Assembly: GCA_003158855.1 (NCBI GenBank)
Contig: PMLJ01000030.1
Location: 18,285-82,284, forward strand
Source of the DNA: Acidimicrobiaceae bacterium
GTDB lineage: Bacteria > Actinomycetota > Acidimicrobiia > Acidimicrobiales > RAAP-2
Direction of reading: 5' to 3'
Length of the DNA stretch: 64,000 nt
A program made the position numbers and the translations under genes. Positions 35,613-45,156 of the stretch are shown here, in pieces (the first letter of the stretch is position 1; each line of letters starts with the position of its first letter). Under the pieces are notes generated by a model. It was given only the letters and a program-made list of their open reading frames with translations. It was not told the DNA's origin and ran no database searches.

Positions 35613-36260
35613 ATGGTTCTGAAAAAAGTGGAAAATCGCCTGGAGCGACTCTTCGAACGCACGCTTTCGCGACCGTTCAAGAACGCCCTGCAGCCGGTCG
35701 AGATCGGCACCCGGATCGTCCGAGAGGTCGACCTCACGAGGCGCCTCTCCAGCCAAGGGCCCCTTTCGCCCAATCAAATCAGGGTCTGGCTCGGACCGGT
35801 GGACGCCGCTCGATTCGACGGATTCCAGAAGGCGCTGGTCAGCGAGCTGCAAGAGACGGTGCGCCAGCATGCGGTCAGCGAGGGCTACAGCTTCGTCGGA
35901 CCGGTGGCCGTCGAGATCTTCATCGACGATGACATCAAGGTCGGCGACATGGCGGTGAAGGCCGATTTCGTTGGAGGTGAGAGCCAGCCGAGGCTCATCG
36001 CAAGCGACGGCCGGTCATTTGCGGTTGGCGAACACCCGCTCGTTATTGGCAGAAGCCCCGATGTTGCCGTTGTGGTGAACGACAGCAACGTCTCTCGCCG
36101 CCACGCCGAAGTGTGGCGAACGAGCGAGGGCGTCGCGGTGCGTGACCTGCAGTCAACCAACGGAACGTTCGTGAACGGGCACCGCATCACTGCCGTTTCG
36201 CTCTCGCCCCGCGACGAGGTCACCGTGGGCACGCTTCATTTTCGAATTGAGCTCGCTTGA
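35613..36260 (+). CDS. fhaA: FHA-domain protein FhaA-like
   Basis: 215 aa. N-terminal DUF3662 domain (about 1-115, opening MVLKKVENRLERLFE) and a C-terminal FHA domain (about 135-213) with VIGRSPD, SNVSRRHAEV and STNGTFVN, the phosphothreonine-binding set. In actinobacteria it links Ser/Thr kinase signals to peptidoglycan precursor export. Start ATG 35613 is preferred over the GTG nine codons upstream. The linker between the domains is unusually short compared with mycobacterial FhaA. First gene of the envelope operon. Confidence 0.9.
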   Translation: MVLKKVENRLERLFERTLSRPFKNALQPVEIGTRIVREVDLTRRLSSQGPLSPNQIRVWLGPVDAARFDGFQKALVSELQETVRQHAVSEGYSFVGPVAVEIFIDDDIKVGDMAVKADFVGGESQPRLIASDGRSFAVGEHPLVIGRSPDVAVVVNDSNVSRRHAEVWRTSEGVAVRDLQSTNGTFVNGHRITAVSLSPRDEVTVGTLHFRIELA

Positions 36261-36709
36261 GTCTTTTCGTCGCGTCGACGAACTACGCCGCAGTGGTTCG
36301 GCCACTGCAGCTTTTGGTCATGGGAGTGGCCGTCCTCTTCTTTGCGAGGGTGCTCCGCCTCGCGAAGGTCGAGTCGCGTCCAGTTGATGAAGTCGTCTCG
36401 GGACGAAGGCGCAGGGGCGGCAACCTGGCCCTCGAATTCATCGAGCCGCTGGACCGCACGAACGAGCGGATCGAAGTCGAGGACGCCGTCACCATTGGAC
36501 GGAGTCAGGACTGCGACCTCATGCTCCAGGACAACTACCTATCGTCGCGCCACGCTCGCGTCGCCAACGACGGCGGCGATCTCTCGATCGAGGACCTGGG
36601 CTCAACGAACGGAACGTACGTGAACCAGGAACTGGTCAAGGGACGCGTGCACCTCGAACGCGGTGACATCGTTCAGGTTGGCGGCGTCCTATTCGAGGTG
36701 GTTCGTTGA
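36257..36709 (+). CDS. fhaB: FHA-domain membrane protein FhaB-like
   Basis: 150 aa: one N-terminal transmembrane segment (about 12-34) and a C-terminal FHA domain with TIGRSQDC, LSSRHARV and STNGTYVN. It starts with TTG, overlapping the fhaA stop, and its own stop overlaps the phosphatase start, so the three genes are tightly coupled. It probably docks phosphorylated PknB or divisome partners at the membrane. Confidence 0.9.
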   Translation: MSLFVASTNYAAVVRPLQLLVMGVAVLFFARVLRLAKVESRPVDEVVSGRRRRGGNLALEFIEPLDRTNERIEVEDAVTIGRSQDCDLMLQDNYLSSRHARVANDGGDLSIEDLGSTNGTYVNQELVKGRVHLERGDIVQVGGVLFEVVR

Positions 36710-37896
36710 CGCGCTGGCGTTACGCCGCAGCCACTGACACCGGACTGGTACGCGAAACGAACCAGGACGCGGTCTTCGTTGACGATTCGCTCGCCATCGT
36801 CGCGGACGGGATGGGTGGGCACGCGGCCGGAGAGGTCGCCTCGGCCATGACCGTTGAGGCGGTCTGCGAAGGATTTCTCGAAAGTCCGACGGTCGAGGGG
36901 CTCCATACGGCGATTGAGACCGCCAACGAGTCGGTGCTTCGAGAGGCCCAAGAGAACCCCGATCACTTTGGAATGGGAACGACGGTTATTGCGGTTGGCT
37001 TGACGCGCGACGACTCCGGCGTGAGTTCGCCCACGTTGTTCCACGTGGGCGATTCACGGGCGTACCAACTCCGTGACGGGGCCCTTCGCCAGTTGAGCGA
37101 TGACCACAGCGTCGCCGAGGAGTGGGTCCGCATGGGTCGCCTGACCCCCGAAGAGGCGTTGACGCATCCGCGACGCCACCAGCTCACCCGGGGCGTAGGC
37201 GTCGAGGGAAGCATCGACATCGACGTGCTGTCGGTCAACGCGCAGGTCGGCGACCGCCTGCTTCTCTGCAGCGACGGGCTTTCTAACGAACTGTCGGATG
37301 AATCGATTGCTCGGCTCGCGAGTTCGCCGGTACCCCTTGACGACGCGGTGAGCGAGCTCATCGAGGCGGCGAAGCAGGCCGGGGGGCGTGACAATATCTC
37401 GGTGGTACTGCTCGAGTTCGACGAGGTCGACGTCGCGGCCATGCCAATTAAGAAGACCACGAGCTCCCTCGCACCTCCGGTTGCTCCGCCCGTGCGCACC
37501 GCCGCTCAGTCGTCGCAGCGCTACCGCCGCTTCACGTGGCGGGTGTGGGCGGGCGTGGCGTTCTTCCTGGCGATCGTGGCTGGCTCTTACGCGGTCCTGC
37601 ACTGGTACGCCTATTCGACGTACTACCTGGGCAACGACAACAGCACCATCGCGGTGTATCAGGGCCAGCCGTCGGGCGTGCTGTGGTTCAAGCCGTTGAA
37701 GGTGGTCGATACCCAGTACTCGTCGGCCCAGCTGCGGGTGGCCGATCAGATCGACCTCGGCGCCACCATCAGCGAGCCGACGCTGGAAGCCGCGTTGCAG
37801 TACGCGGCAAACCTCCATAACGAATGGAAGAAAACCCAGACGACTGCCACGACGACGACCGTCGCCGGTGCCACGACGACACTGAAGAGGGGATAG
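36706..37896 (+). CDS. pstP: PP2C-type Ser/Thr protein phosphatase PstP-like
   Basis: 396 aa. Cytoplasmic PP2C domain (about 1-240) with metal residues in NQDAVF, VADGMGGH, GDSRAYQ, SDGLSNEL and GRDNISVV, a Pro-rich linker, a transmembrane helix (about 275-297) and an extracellular domain ending in a Thr-rich tail. It dephosphorylates PknB and its substrates. TTG start overlapping the fhaB stop (TTGA). In most actinobacteria rodA/ftsW follows; here pbpA follows after 3 bases. Confidence 0.92.
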   Translation: MTRWRYAAATDTGLVRETNQDAVFVDDSLAIVADGMGGHAAGEVASAMTVEAVCEGFLESPTVEGLHTAIETANESVLREAQENPDHFGMGTTVIAVGLTRDDSGVSSPTLFHVGDSRAYQLRDGALRQLSDDHSVAEEWVRMGRLTPEEALTHPRRHQLTRGVGVEGSIDIDVLSVNAQVGDRLLLCSDGLSNELSDESIARLASSPVPLDDAVSELIEAAKQAGGRDNISVVLLEFDEVDVAAMPIKKTTSSLAPPVAPPVRTAAQSSQRYRRFTWRVWAGVAFFLAIVAGSYAVLHWYAYSTYYLGNDNSTIAVYQGQPSGVLWFKPLKVVDTQYSSAQLRVADQIDLGATISEPTLEAALQYAANLHNEWKKTQTTATTTTVAGATTTLKRG

Positions 37897-37899
37897 CTC

Positions 37900-39399
37900 G
37901 TGTCACGCCGACTCAGCATCCTCTCCTCGATCATTCTCGTGCTCTTCGTGCTCGTCGCCGTGCAGGCGGCGAACATCCAATTCCTCCGCGCCCCGAGCCT
38001 CAACGCCTCGAGTCTGAACCCGCGCAACCACACCGACTCGACGAAGTATCCGAGGGGCGAGATAGTGGCCGCCGACGGCACCATCCTGGCTCAGTCGCAA
38101 GCGACGGGCGACGCCTTCTACCCCTACAGGCGGATCTATCCTCTGGGATCGCTCACCGCGGGCGTCGTCGGATTCACCTCGCCCTACACCGAGCCGTGGG
38201 GACTCGAGGCCCAGTACAACAGTTACCTGACCGCGCACGCCCAACCCGCGGCGAGCTTCGAGCAGCTTCTGTCGCCGACGAGCGCGGCCGACAGCGTGAC
38301 GCTCACGCTGCAGCCGGCAATCGACCGGATCGCCGCGAAGGCAATGGCGGGACAAGATGGTGCCGCGGTCGTCATGGATCCTCGTTCGGGATCGGTGCTC
38401 GGCATGTATTCGAACCCGACGTACAATCCGGTGCCCTTGGAGTCGACGAACTCCAAGGTGGTTCTCGCGGCGTACAAGAAGTACGTCACCCCCAACACGC
38501 ACGGATTCGCGCCGCTCGGTCTCGTCGCCACCGCGCAGACCTTTCCACCCGGCTCCACCTTCAAGGTCATCACGACCGCGGCCGCCGTGGTCGGAAGGCC
38601 GGATCTGCTCATGAAGTCCTATCACCACGGTTCGTTCACGGCGCTCCCGCACTCGAACAAGCTGCTGTACAACAGCGGCGGCTCGAGTTGCGGCGGGACC
38701 ATCGCCGAGATGCTGCCGGTCTCGTGCGACCCCGGTTACGCGCTGGTGGGACTCGACCTCGGCGCCAGCCTCATGTCGTCAACCGCGAATTCATTCGGCT
38801 ACAACGCCGTGCCGCCGCTGGATTACCCGGGCGTGGCGGCCAGTTACTTCCCGAGCGCCGCGTCCTTCTCCAACAACCTCCCGGGACTCGCCTACTCCGC
38901 GATCGGTCAGGAGAACGTCCGCGCGACCGCCCTGCAGCAGGCATTGGTGGCATCGGCGGTCGCCGACGGGGGGGCCATTATGGCCCCGCACCTGATGTCG
39001 TATATCAGCGGGCCCGACGGCACGGTCGTCAAGCGCTACAAGGATTCAGTGTGGCAGAAGCCGATGACGTCGACCCAGGCCGCCCAGATCGTACCTCTGA
39101 TGGAAAACGTGGTGAAGAGGGGCACGGCCTACGGGATCTTCCTTCCCGCCGACAATGTGGCGGCGAAGACGGGCACCGCCCAGACCGGCAACAGCGTGGA
39201 CAACACCGACGACTGGATGATCGCCTTCGCCCCGGCCAATGCCCCGACCGTGGCGGTGGCCGTGGTCATGCCGTTCCAGGCCAAGAACGCCTTTGGCGCC
39301 ACGGTCGCGGGGCCGATCGTGAAGTGTCTCATCGAGGGAGCGCTGGCGCTGCAAGCCGGACTGCCGACGTCGGGGACTTCGACGACGTGCGCGAGGTAG
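37900..39399 (+). CDS. pbpA: Penicillin-binding protein PbpA-like transpeptidase
   Basis: 499 aa, class B PBP. An N-terminal membrane anchor (about 6-25), pedestal, then transpeptidase domain with SxxK as PGSTFKV (active Ser), and KTGTAQ near the C-terminus. The SxN box aligns with SCD (in PVSCDPGY) instead of the usual SCN. It crosslinks peptidoglycan outside the membrane. The partner polymerase RodA/FtsW is not encoded in this operon, so it must come from elsewhere. GTG start 3 bases after pstP. Confidence 0.9.
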   Translation: MSRRLSILSSIILVLFVLVAVQAANIQFLRAPSLNASSLNPRNHTDSTKYPRGEIVAADGTILAQSQATGDAFYPYRRIYPLGSLTAGVVGFTSPYTEPWGLEAQYNSYLTAHAQPAASFEQLLSPTSAADSVTLTLQPAIDRIAAKAMAGQDGAAVVMDPRSGSVLGMYSNPTYNPVPLESTNSKVVLAAYKKYVTPNTHGFAPLGLVATAQTFPPGSTFKVITTAAAVVGRPDLLMKSYHHGSFTALPHSNKLLYNSGGSSCGGTIAEMLPVSCDPGYALVGLDLGASLMSSTANSFGYNAVPPLDYPGVAASYFPSAASFSNNLPGLAYSAIGQENVRATALQQALVASAVADGGAIMAPHLMSYISGPDGTVVKRYKDSVWQKPMTSTQAAQIVPLMENVVKRGTAYGIFLPADNVAAKTGTAQTGNSVDNTDDWMIAFAPANAPTVAVAVVMPFQAKNAFGATVAGPIVKCLIEGALALQAGLPTSGTSTTCAR

Positions 39400-39441
39400 C
39401 GCATAGTGATGTCTAGGTCGAGAGCGTAGGCTATTTCAAGT

Positions 39442-41352
39442 ATGGAGCCCGTCAGCGACCCCCGCATCTACTCAAATCGCTACCAGGTGACCCACCTGAT
39501 CGCACGCGGCGGCATGGCGATGGTCTACCGCGCCCAGGACCTGCTGTTGAACCGTCCGGTGGCGCTGAAGATTCTTTACCCCGAGCTCGGCGCTGACCCG
39601 TTGTTCGTCGAGCGGTTCCGCCGTGAAGCGCAGGCGGCCGCGAATCTTTCGCATCCGAATATCGTCCCGGTCTTCGACTGGGGAGAAGAGGACGGCACCT
39701 ACTTCATCGTGATGGAGCTGGTCGACGGAACGTCCCTCGCCGATGTTCTTCGCGGCTCCAAGACGCTGACGGCGTCGCGTTCGGCGTTGATCATCGCCCA
39801 AGTCGCGGCCGCCCTTGGTTACGCCCACCGAAACGGTGTCGTGCACCGCGACGTGAAGCCGGGCAACATCCTCATCACGAGCGACGGCCAGGTGAAGGTC
39901 ACGGACTTCGGTATCGCCCAAGCGATCTCCACCGAGGATCTCCTCGCCGAGGAGGGTTCGGTCATGGGTACCGCGACGTACTTCTCGCCCGAGCAAGCTG
40001 AGGGCGCGTCCGTCGATGGGCGCAGTGACGTCTACTCACTGGGCGTCGTACTCTTCGAGATGTTGGTGGGCCGTCCTCCATTCATCGGTGATTCGCCGGT
40101 CGCGGTTTCGAGCCAGCACGTGCACGGCACAGTGCCGAAGCCCTCGGAGTTCAACGACACGGTTCCACGCGACCTTGAAGCGATCGTGATGCAGGCTCTG
40201 GCGAAGTCGCCGAGCGAGCGTTACCAGTCCGCCGACGAATTTCGCGCCGACCTGATTCGATTCAGCGAGGGGCAGCCGGTTCGCGCCGCCGGTTACGGCG
40301 GCGCCTTCTTCGGCGCCGACGCGACGCGCGCGGTGTCGGCGGTGCCGGCGGGTGAGAGGACTCAGTCGGTGCCGATCATGACCGGTCCTCGCACCGATGT
40401 CCGGCGTCGGAAGAACAGCCGTGCCGGGTGGGCCTCGGCGGCCGTGATCGTGCTGCTCGCGTGCGCGGGCCTCGGCTACTTCCTGTTGGCGGGAAAGGCC
40501 ACGATCACGCAGATGCCGAATTTCGTCGGCCAGCCGATCGCGTTGGTCTCCGGGCAGCTCACCGCCGATCATCTCGTCATTGGCTCCTTGCACGAGGTTT
40601 CGTCGTCGCAGCCAAAAGGAACGGTCGTGTCGACGAATCCCGCGGCCGGGGCAAAGATCAAGAGGGGCGAATCGGTCTCGTTGCGGGTGAGCCTTGGTAC
40701 GACGTCGACGCCCGTCACCGTGCCCGACACCACCACCATGACGCTCGCTGCCGCGGAGGGCATCCTGCAGGCGAAGGGTTTGGCGTACAAGATCAACTAC
40801 AGCACGACTGCAACGCCGGGCGCGACTCCCGGGACGGTCTTGTCGCAATCGCCCAAGGGCGGAACGAGTTCGAGGACCGGCAACACGGTGATCCTGACGA
40901 TCCTGGCGCCGACGCAGACCTATCCGGTCCCGTCGGTCGCCGGCCAGACCCAGGTCGGCGCCACGTCGACGCTGGTCGGCGAAGGCCTCACCGTGAGCAC
41001 GACGACGATAGCGAGATGCTCGAACACGGTCGCTTCCGGACTCGTGGTGCGCACCCTTCCCCCGAGCGGGACTGAAGTGAAGTCGGGCACGCAGATTGAG
41101 CTCGTGACGTCGTCGGGCGTCTGCAACGTCGTCGTCCCGAGCGTGGTGGGCCGGACCCAGACAGCCGCGCAGGCGGCGATGTCCTCACAGGGACTCCAGA
41201 CGTCGGTCTCGGCCGCTGACCCGACGCTCTGCACGCCGGGCCAGATCGGAACGGTTCTTGCGCAAAGCGCCAACCCGGGCTCGTTGGCCCCCTACAACTC
41301 AACCGTCGACCTGTCGATCTGCGACGCCAGCACCCAGCCCGGCAGCAGCTGA
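39442..41352 (+). CDS. pknB: Ser/Thr protein kinase PknB-like with PASTA domains
   Basis: 636 aa. Kinase domain (about 13-275) with ARGGMAMVYRA, catalytic Lys in ALKIL, HRDVKPGN and DFGIAQA, activation loop GSVMGTATYFSPEQAEG holding likely autophosphorylated Thr residues. A juxtamembrane region, a transmembrane helix (about 332-352) and four extracellular PASTA repeats (about 355-630) follow. It senses muropeptides or lipid II and controls growth and division with PstP and the FHA proteins. A separate pknA is absent. Confidence 0.94.
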   Translation: MEPVSDPRIYSNRYQVTHLIARGGMAMVYRAQDLLLNRPVALKILYPELGADPLFVERFRREAQAAANLSHPNIVPVFDWGEEDGTYFIVMELVDGTSLADVLRGSKTLTASRSALIIAQVAAALGYAHRNGVVHRDVKPGNILITSDGQVKVTDFGIAQAISTEDLLAEEGSVMGTATYFSPEQAEGASVDGRSDVYSLGVVLFEMLVGRPPFIGDSPVAVSSQHVHGTVPKPSEFNDTVPRDLEAIVMQALAKSPSERYQSADEFRADLIRFSEGQPVRAAGYGGAFFGADATRAVSAVPAGERTQSVPIMTGPRTDVRRRKNSRAGWASAAVIVLLACAGLGYFLLAGKATITQMPNFVGQPIALVSGQLTADHLVIGSLHEVSSSQPKGTVVSTNPAAGAKIKRGESVSLRVSLGTTSTPVTVPDTTTMTLAAAEGILQAKGLAYKINYSTTATPGATPGTVLSQSPKGGTSSRTGNTVILTILAPTQTYPVPSVAGQTQVGATSTLVGEGLTVSTTTIARCSNTVASGLVVRTLPPSGTEVKSGTQIELVTSSGVCNVVVPSVVGRTQTAAQAAMSSQGLQTSVSAADPTLCTPGQIGTVLAQSANPGSLAPYNSTVDLSICDASTQPGSS

Positions 41353-41385
41353 GTCCGACGCTCGCTTTCGCTAACATCAAGTCCT

Positions 41386-41661
41386 ATGGCAAAGTCCCAA
41401 TCGAAGCAAAACAAGGCCAAGACAGTCGGCCGTTACGTTTCTGCGGAGAATCGTGGACGCGTCACCGCCCGCCGTCCGGTGGGCGCGGACCACAGTCCCC
41501 ACTGGTACGCCTGGCTGCTCATTGACCTGCTGATCTTCGGCATGCTGGTCATCACGCTCAACTACCTGCAGGTGCTTCCGGGCTCCACGTCGTCGTGGTA
41601 CCTGGTGATGGGGCTCGTCTCGATGTTCAGCGCGTTCTACCTCGCGACCCGATACCGCTAA
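41386..41661 (+). CDS. crgA: CrgA-family cell division protein
   Basis: 91 aa. A charged N-terminus (KSQSKQNK) followed by two transmembrane helices (about 43-60 and 68-86) with the CrgA pattern HWYAWLLIDLLI and LATRYR at the end. CrgA recruits division and PBP proteins to the septum. It starts 33 bases after pknB and closes the envelope operon; a strong hairpin follows. Confidence 0.9.
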   Translation: MAKSQSKQNKAKTVGRYVSAENRGRVTARRPVGADHSPHWYAWLLIDLLIFGMLVITLNYLQVLPGSTSSWYLVMGLVSMFSAFYLATRYR

Positions 41662-41668
41662 CAACGAA

Positions 41669-41692
41669 GCCCCCGTGGCGAACCACGGGGGC
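41669..41692. terminator. Bidirectional hairpin terminator between crgA and thiolase gene
   Basis: Perfect 10-base stem GCCCCCGTGG/CCACGGGGGC with loop CGAA, located between two convergent genes. There is no T run, so termination may be weak or need a factor. Confidence 0.6.
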
Positions 41693-41705
41693 CGTTGGGC
41701 GACTA

Positions 41706-42884
41706 TTAGCCGAGACGCTCGATGATCGTGGCGTTGGCGAGTCCGCCGCCCTCGCACATCGTGATCAGTCCGTAGCGGCCGCCGGTGCGCTCGAGTTCGT
41801 TGAGCAGCGTCGCGCAGAGTTTCGCGCCCGAGGCGCCGAGCGGGTGACCAAGCGCAATGGCGCCACCGTTGACGTTGACCTTTGAGAGGTCCGCGTTGTG
41901 CTCCTTTTGCCACGCGAGCACCACCGACGCGAAGGCCTCGTTGATCTCGACGAGGTCGATGTCGCCAAGGGTGAGGCCGGAACGCTCGAGCACTTTGGTC
42001 GTCGCCGGAATCGGGCCGGTCAACATGGTGACGGGGTCGACGCCCGCGAGCGCGAACGTGTGGAACTTGGCGCGTGGGGTGTAGCCGAGCTCGCGGGCCT
42101 TCTCCTCGCTCATGATCAACACGGCGGACGCGCCGTCGGTGATCTGCGATGAGTTGCCGGCGGTGACCTTGCCGTTCTCCTTGTACGCGGGCTTCAGGTT
42201 TCTGAGGGTTTCGACCGACGAGTCGGGACGGATCCCCTCGTCGGCGGTCATGAGCTCGTCGGTGGGTTCGCCGTTCTCGTCGCGCACGTAGACCGGGATG
42301 ATCTCTCGCTCGAAGCGGCCTTCGGCGGTCGCCTGCGCGGCGCGACGGTGGCTTTCGGCGGAGAAGGCGTCGAGATCCTCGCGAGAGATTCCCCATTGGT
42401 CGGCGATCATCTCTGCGCCGATGCCCTGATTCACGAGCCCGCCCACCGGCTCGTAGCGCTCGCGGACGCGAGGGCCGTACGGGAATCCGGAGTCCTTGCC
42501 GATGGAGGATCCCATGGTGACTCGACTCATGACCTCGACGCCGGCCGCGACGACGATGTCGTACGCGCCGGACATGACGCCCTGGGCGCCGAAGTGGAGA
42601 GCCTGCTGGGATGATCCGCACTGACGGTCGATCGTGGTGGCGGGCACGGACTCGGGCCATCCGGCCGCGAGCACGGCGTTGCGTCCGATGTTGAACGCCT
42701 GCTCGCCGACTTGGGAGACGCAGCCCATGATGACGTCGTCGATCAGAGCCGGATCGAGGTTGTTGCGACTAGCGATGGCGCGAAGAGCCTCCGATGCGAG
42801 GTCGACCGAGTGCCAGTTCCTTAGTTTTCCGTTGCGCTTGCCCCCCGGGGTGCGAACGGCATCCACAATGACCGCTGTTGGCAT
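41706..42884 (-). CDS. Acetyl-CoA acetyltransferase/3-ketoacyl-CoA thiolase
   Basis: 392 aa, thiolase fold. The acylated Cys is in DRQCGSSQQ (about residue 88), His in GHPLGASGA and the second Cys in MCEGGGLAN. AAGGGA precedes the ATG at 42884, chosen over 12 further upstream codons. It cleaves or forms beta-ketoacyl-CoA in fatty-acid metabolism. It lies 6 kb outside the island, so any use by the island's beta-keto acid route would be in trans. Confidence 0.92.
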   Translation of the reverse strand: MPTAVIVDAVRTPGGKRNGKLRNWHSVDLASEALRAIASRNNLDPALIDDVIMGCVSQVGEQAFNIGRNAVLAAGWPESVPATTIDRQCGSSQQALHFGAQGVMSGAYDIVVAAGVEVMSRVTMGSSIGKDSGFPYGPRVRERYEPVGGLVNQGIGAEMIADQWGISREDLDAFSAESHRRAAQATAEGRFEREIIPVYVRDENGEPTDELMTADEGIRPDSSVETLRNLKPAYKENGKVTAGNSSQITDGASAVLIMSEEKARELGYTPRAKFHTFALAGVDPVTMLTGPIPATTKVLERSGLTLGDIDLVEINEAFASVVLAWQKEHNADLSKVNVNGGAIALGHPLGASGAKLCATLLNELERTGGRYGLITMCEGGGLANATIIERLG

Positions 42885-42960
42885 TGCATTCCCTTTCTTA
42901 GATCGTGGGAAAATCCCCACCGGCGAAGCCTAGACGTGCATTCGCACTATCGTCGCAAGA

Positions 42961-43407
42961 GTGAGCGGCGACAAGAGGAACATGGACCGCTGGCTCGGCG
43001 ACGGTGGAATGGCAATCATCGCGGCGGTCGGCGGATCCCTTGACGCCTACGGCGTCGACGGCGAGGACCTGGGTTGGGTGAACGGCAGTTTCGTGCCGTT
43101 GGAGCTGGCCTGTAATCCCCACGGCTCGGTGCAGGCGGGCGTGCACTCGGTGCTGCTCGACGCCGCGATGAACTTCGCGATCAACGCCGCGCTTCGAGGG
43201 CGGGACCGCACGAACTCGACCATCGAGATGACCACGGAACTGATGCGGCCGGCCATGCGCGCGGAGACCTACAGCGTGCGCGGCGACGTGGTCCGACTGA
43301 CCCGTCAAATCGCCTACGCCGAGGCGACGATTACTAACGCGGAGGGCAAGCTCGTGAGCCGCGCGACGGGAACCTTCCTCGTGCACCGCGACGAGAAGGG
43401 GGCCTAG
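42961..43407 (+). CDS. Hotdog-fold thioesterase (PaaI-like)
   Basis: 148 aa. One hotdog domain with GSVQAGVHSVLLDAAM, which corresponds to the HGG..LLDxAMG pattern of PaaI-type acyl-CoA thioesterases; the usual His-Gly is replaced by Gln-Ala-Gly, so activity is uncertain. GTG start. Divergent from the thiolase gene by 76 bases and convergent with pirin, overlapping it by 4 nt. Confidence 0.78.
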   Translation: MSGDKRNMDRWLGDGGMAIIAAVGGSLDAYGVDGEDLGWVNGSFVPLELACNPHGSVQAGVHSVLLDAAMNFAINAALRGRDRTNSTIEMTTELMRPAMRAETYSVRGDVVRLTRQIAYAEATITNAEGKLVSRATGTFLVHRDEKGA

Positions 43408-44360
43408 ATGTGGTCGGCCGGTATCTGGCCGAGCCGACCCGCCTGGTAGTCCTCGAAGGCCTGCTGCAGTTCTGATCTCGTGTTCATTACGAACGGGCCG
43501 TAGGCGGCGACCGGTTCACGGATGGGCTCGCCGCCGAGGATCAGTACCTCGAACGCCTGCGTGCGTGAGTCCTGGGTCTCGTTCGCCGAGAGGATGACCG
43601 TGTCACCGTCGACGTGGACGGCCATTTGGCCTTCGCCGAGCGGGTGGCGGTCGAGTCCGGCGGTGCCCTGGCCGGCGAGCACGTAGGTGAGCGCGTTGTA
43701 GCTCGAGTTCCACGGCAACGCCAACTGGCCGCCAGGCAGGAGCGAGGCGTGCACGACCGCAATGGGAGTGTGGGTGTTACCTGGTCCCTCGACGTCGCCG
43801 AGTGATCCGGCGATGACGCGGATGATCGCGTCGCCGTTCCCATTGGTCAGCAGGGTTACGGCGCTCGCGCCGATGTCCTGGTAGCGCGGATTGGTCATCT
43901 TCAGTTTCGATGGCAGGTTCACCCAAAGCTGGATTCCGTGGAAGAGTCCGCCCGAGTCGATGAGGGCGTCCGGCGGGCGCTCGATGTGCAGGATCCCCGA
44001 CCCGGCAGTCATCCACTGCGTGGCACCATTCTCGATCATGCCGCCTCCGCCAATGGAATCTTGGTGCAAGAAGGTGCCCTCAATCATGTAGGTGACCGTT
44101 TCGAAGCCGCGATGCGGGTGCCAGGGGGTCCCCTTGGGTTCGCCCGGGCCGTAGTCGATCTCACCCATCTGGTCCATGTGGACGAAGGGGTCGAGGTCGG
44201 TGATCTCAATCCCAGCGAATGCCCGGCGCACAGGGAAGCCTTCGCCTTCGAGTCCGCGCGGCGCGGTGGTGATCGACTTCACACGACGTGCTCGGTCGTT
44301 GGTCTTTGGCGCGACGACTTTCGGGAGTTCTAATGGATTATCTACGGTGATGGCAGGCAT
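43404..44360 (-). CDS. Pirin-family protein
   Basis: 318 aa, bicupin. Metal ligands of the N-terminal cupin are seen in FVHMDQMGE, HPHRGFETVTYMIEG and the following HxD region (FLHQDS). The pirin_C domain lies at about 180-290. Pirins act as quercetinase-like dioxygenases or redox regulators. Last gene of a reverse-strand run after the COG4705-like membrane protein (28-base gap). Confidence 0.9.
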   Translation of the reverse strand: MPAITVDNPLELPKVVAPKTNDRARRVKSITTAPRGLEGEGFPVRRAFAGIEITDLDPFVHMDQMGEIDYGPGEPKGTPWHPHRGFETVTYMIEGTFLHQDSIGGGGMIENGATQWMTAGSGILHIERPPDALIDSGGLFHGIQLWVNLPSKLKMTNPRYQDIGASAVTLLTNGNGDAIIRVIAGSLGDVEGPGNTHTPIAVVHASLLPGGQLALPWNSSYNALTYVLAGQGTAGLDRHPLGEGQMAVHVDGDTVILSANETQDSRTQAFEVLILGGEPIREPVAAYGPFVMNTRSELQQAFEDYQAGRLGQIPADHI

Positions 44361-44388
44361 GCAAACACGCTAGTGGCGTCGGCGAAAT

Positions 44389-45141
44389 CTACGGCCGGTT
44401 CTCCTGGAGGCGAAGTGCACCGACGACGAGGGCGATGGCTGCGCTGAGCAGCATCGCGACGTTGCCTCGCCCCCAATTGAGACCACCGCGCAAGTGCGAG
44501 ACGCCCGCCCAGTCGGCGAACGATGCGCCGAGCGGGCGAGTCAGGATGTACGCCGTCCAGAATGTGCCGATGGCGTTGGCCCTCAGGCACCGGTACGCCG
44601 CCGCGGGCAGGAGAATGAGGAGGACGAAGAGCAAGCCGGAGCTGAAATAGCCGAGGTGCAGGGTGACCGCGGTCATGTCGCCCGTCGCCGTGCCCAGGGC
44701 GAAGGTCGCCGTGACCGCGGCCCAGTAGAAGAGCTCACGCCGCGTTGACGTGATGCTGTGGATGGAGAGCGTGCGCTCGAATCGGTGCCAGAAGACAAAG
44801 ACCATCGCGAGGGCTATCGCGAACCCCACGGCCGAGATGATGTAGGGGACGCCGAAGCCCACGTGCACGACATCGGCGCACATCGTGCCAAAGACGCTCA
44901 CCATCACCACGGCCGACCAGTAGCTCAGCACGAGGAAGCGGGGGCTTCGTAGCTGCCAGTACAGGACTGCCGCAAAGACCACGCCACTGCCCAGGACCGC
45001 CGCGGCCGGGGGGAACCTATGGACAAAGAAGTCCGACGTCGCCTCTCCCATCGCGGTCGTGAGAATCTTCAGGAACCAGAAGGTCGCGTCGATGTCGGGG
45101 ACCTTGCTGGAGCGGAATCTGCGCTGCAGAGAGAGGGGCAT
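44389..45141 (-). CDS. COG4705-like membrane protein
   Basis: 250 aa, six to eight transmembrane helices with an internal duplication: FWFLKILTTAMGEATSDFF in the first half and FYWAAVTATFALGTATGDM in the second. The repeated GE/GTxTxD motif with acidic residues inside helices suggests cation binding or transport. Placed in a run with thioesterase upstream (15-base gap) and pirin downstream. Confidence 0.75.
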   Translation of the reverse strand: MPLSLQRRFRSSKVPDIDATFWFLKILTTAMGEATSDFFVHRFPPAAAVLGSGVVFAAVLYWQLRSPRFLVLSYWSAVVMVSVFGTMCADVVHVGFGVPYIISAVGFAIALAMVFVFWHRFERTLSIHSITSTRRELFYWAAVTATFALGTATGDMTAVTLHLGYFSSGLLFVLLILLPAAAYRCLRANAIGTFWTAYILTRPLGASFADWAGVSHLRGGLNWGRGNVAMLLSAAIALVVGALRLQENRP

Positions 45142-45156
45142 ATCGCAGGCGCCGGC

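Noticed and set aside
37824..39416. 530-aa frame on the same strand as pbpA
   Set aside because: Arg/Gly-rich shadow in another frame; pbpA in the overlapping frame has all transpeptidase motifs.
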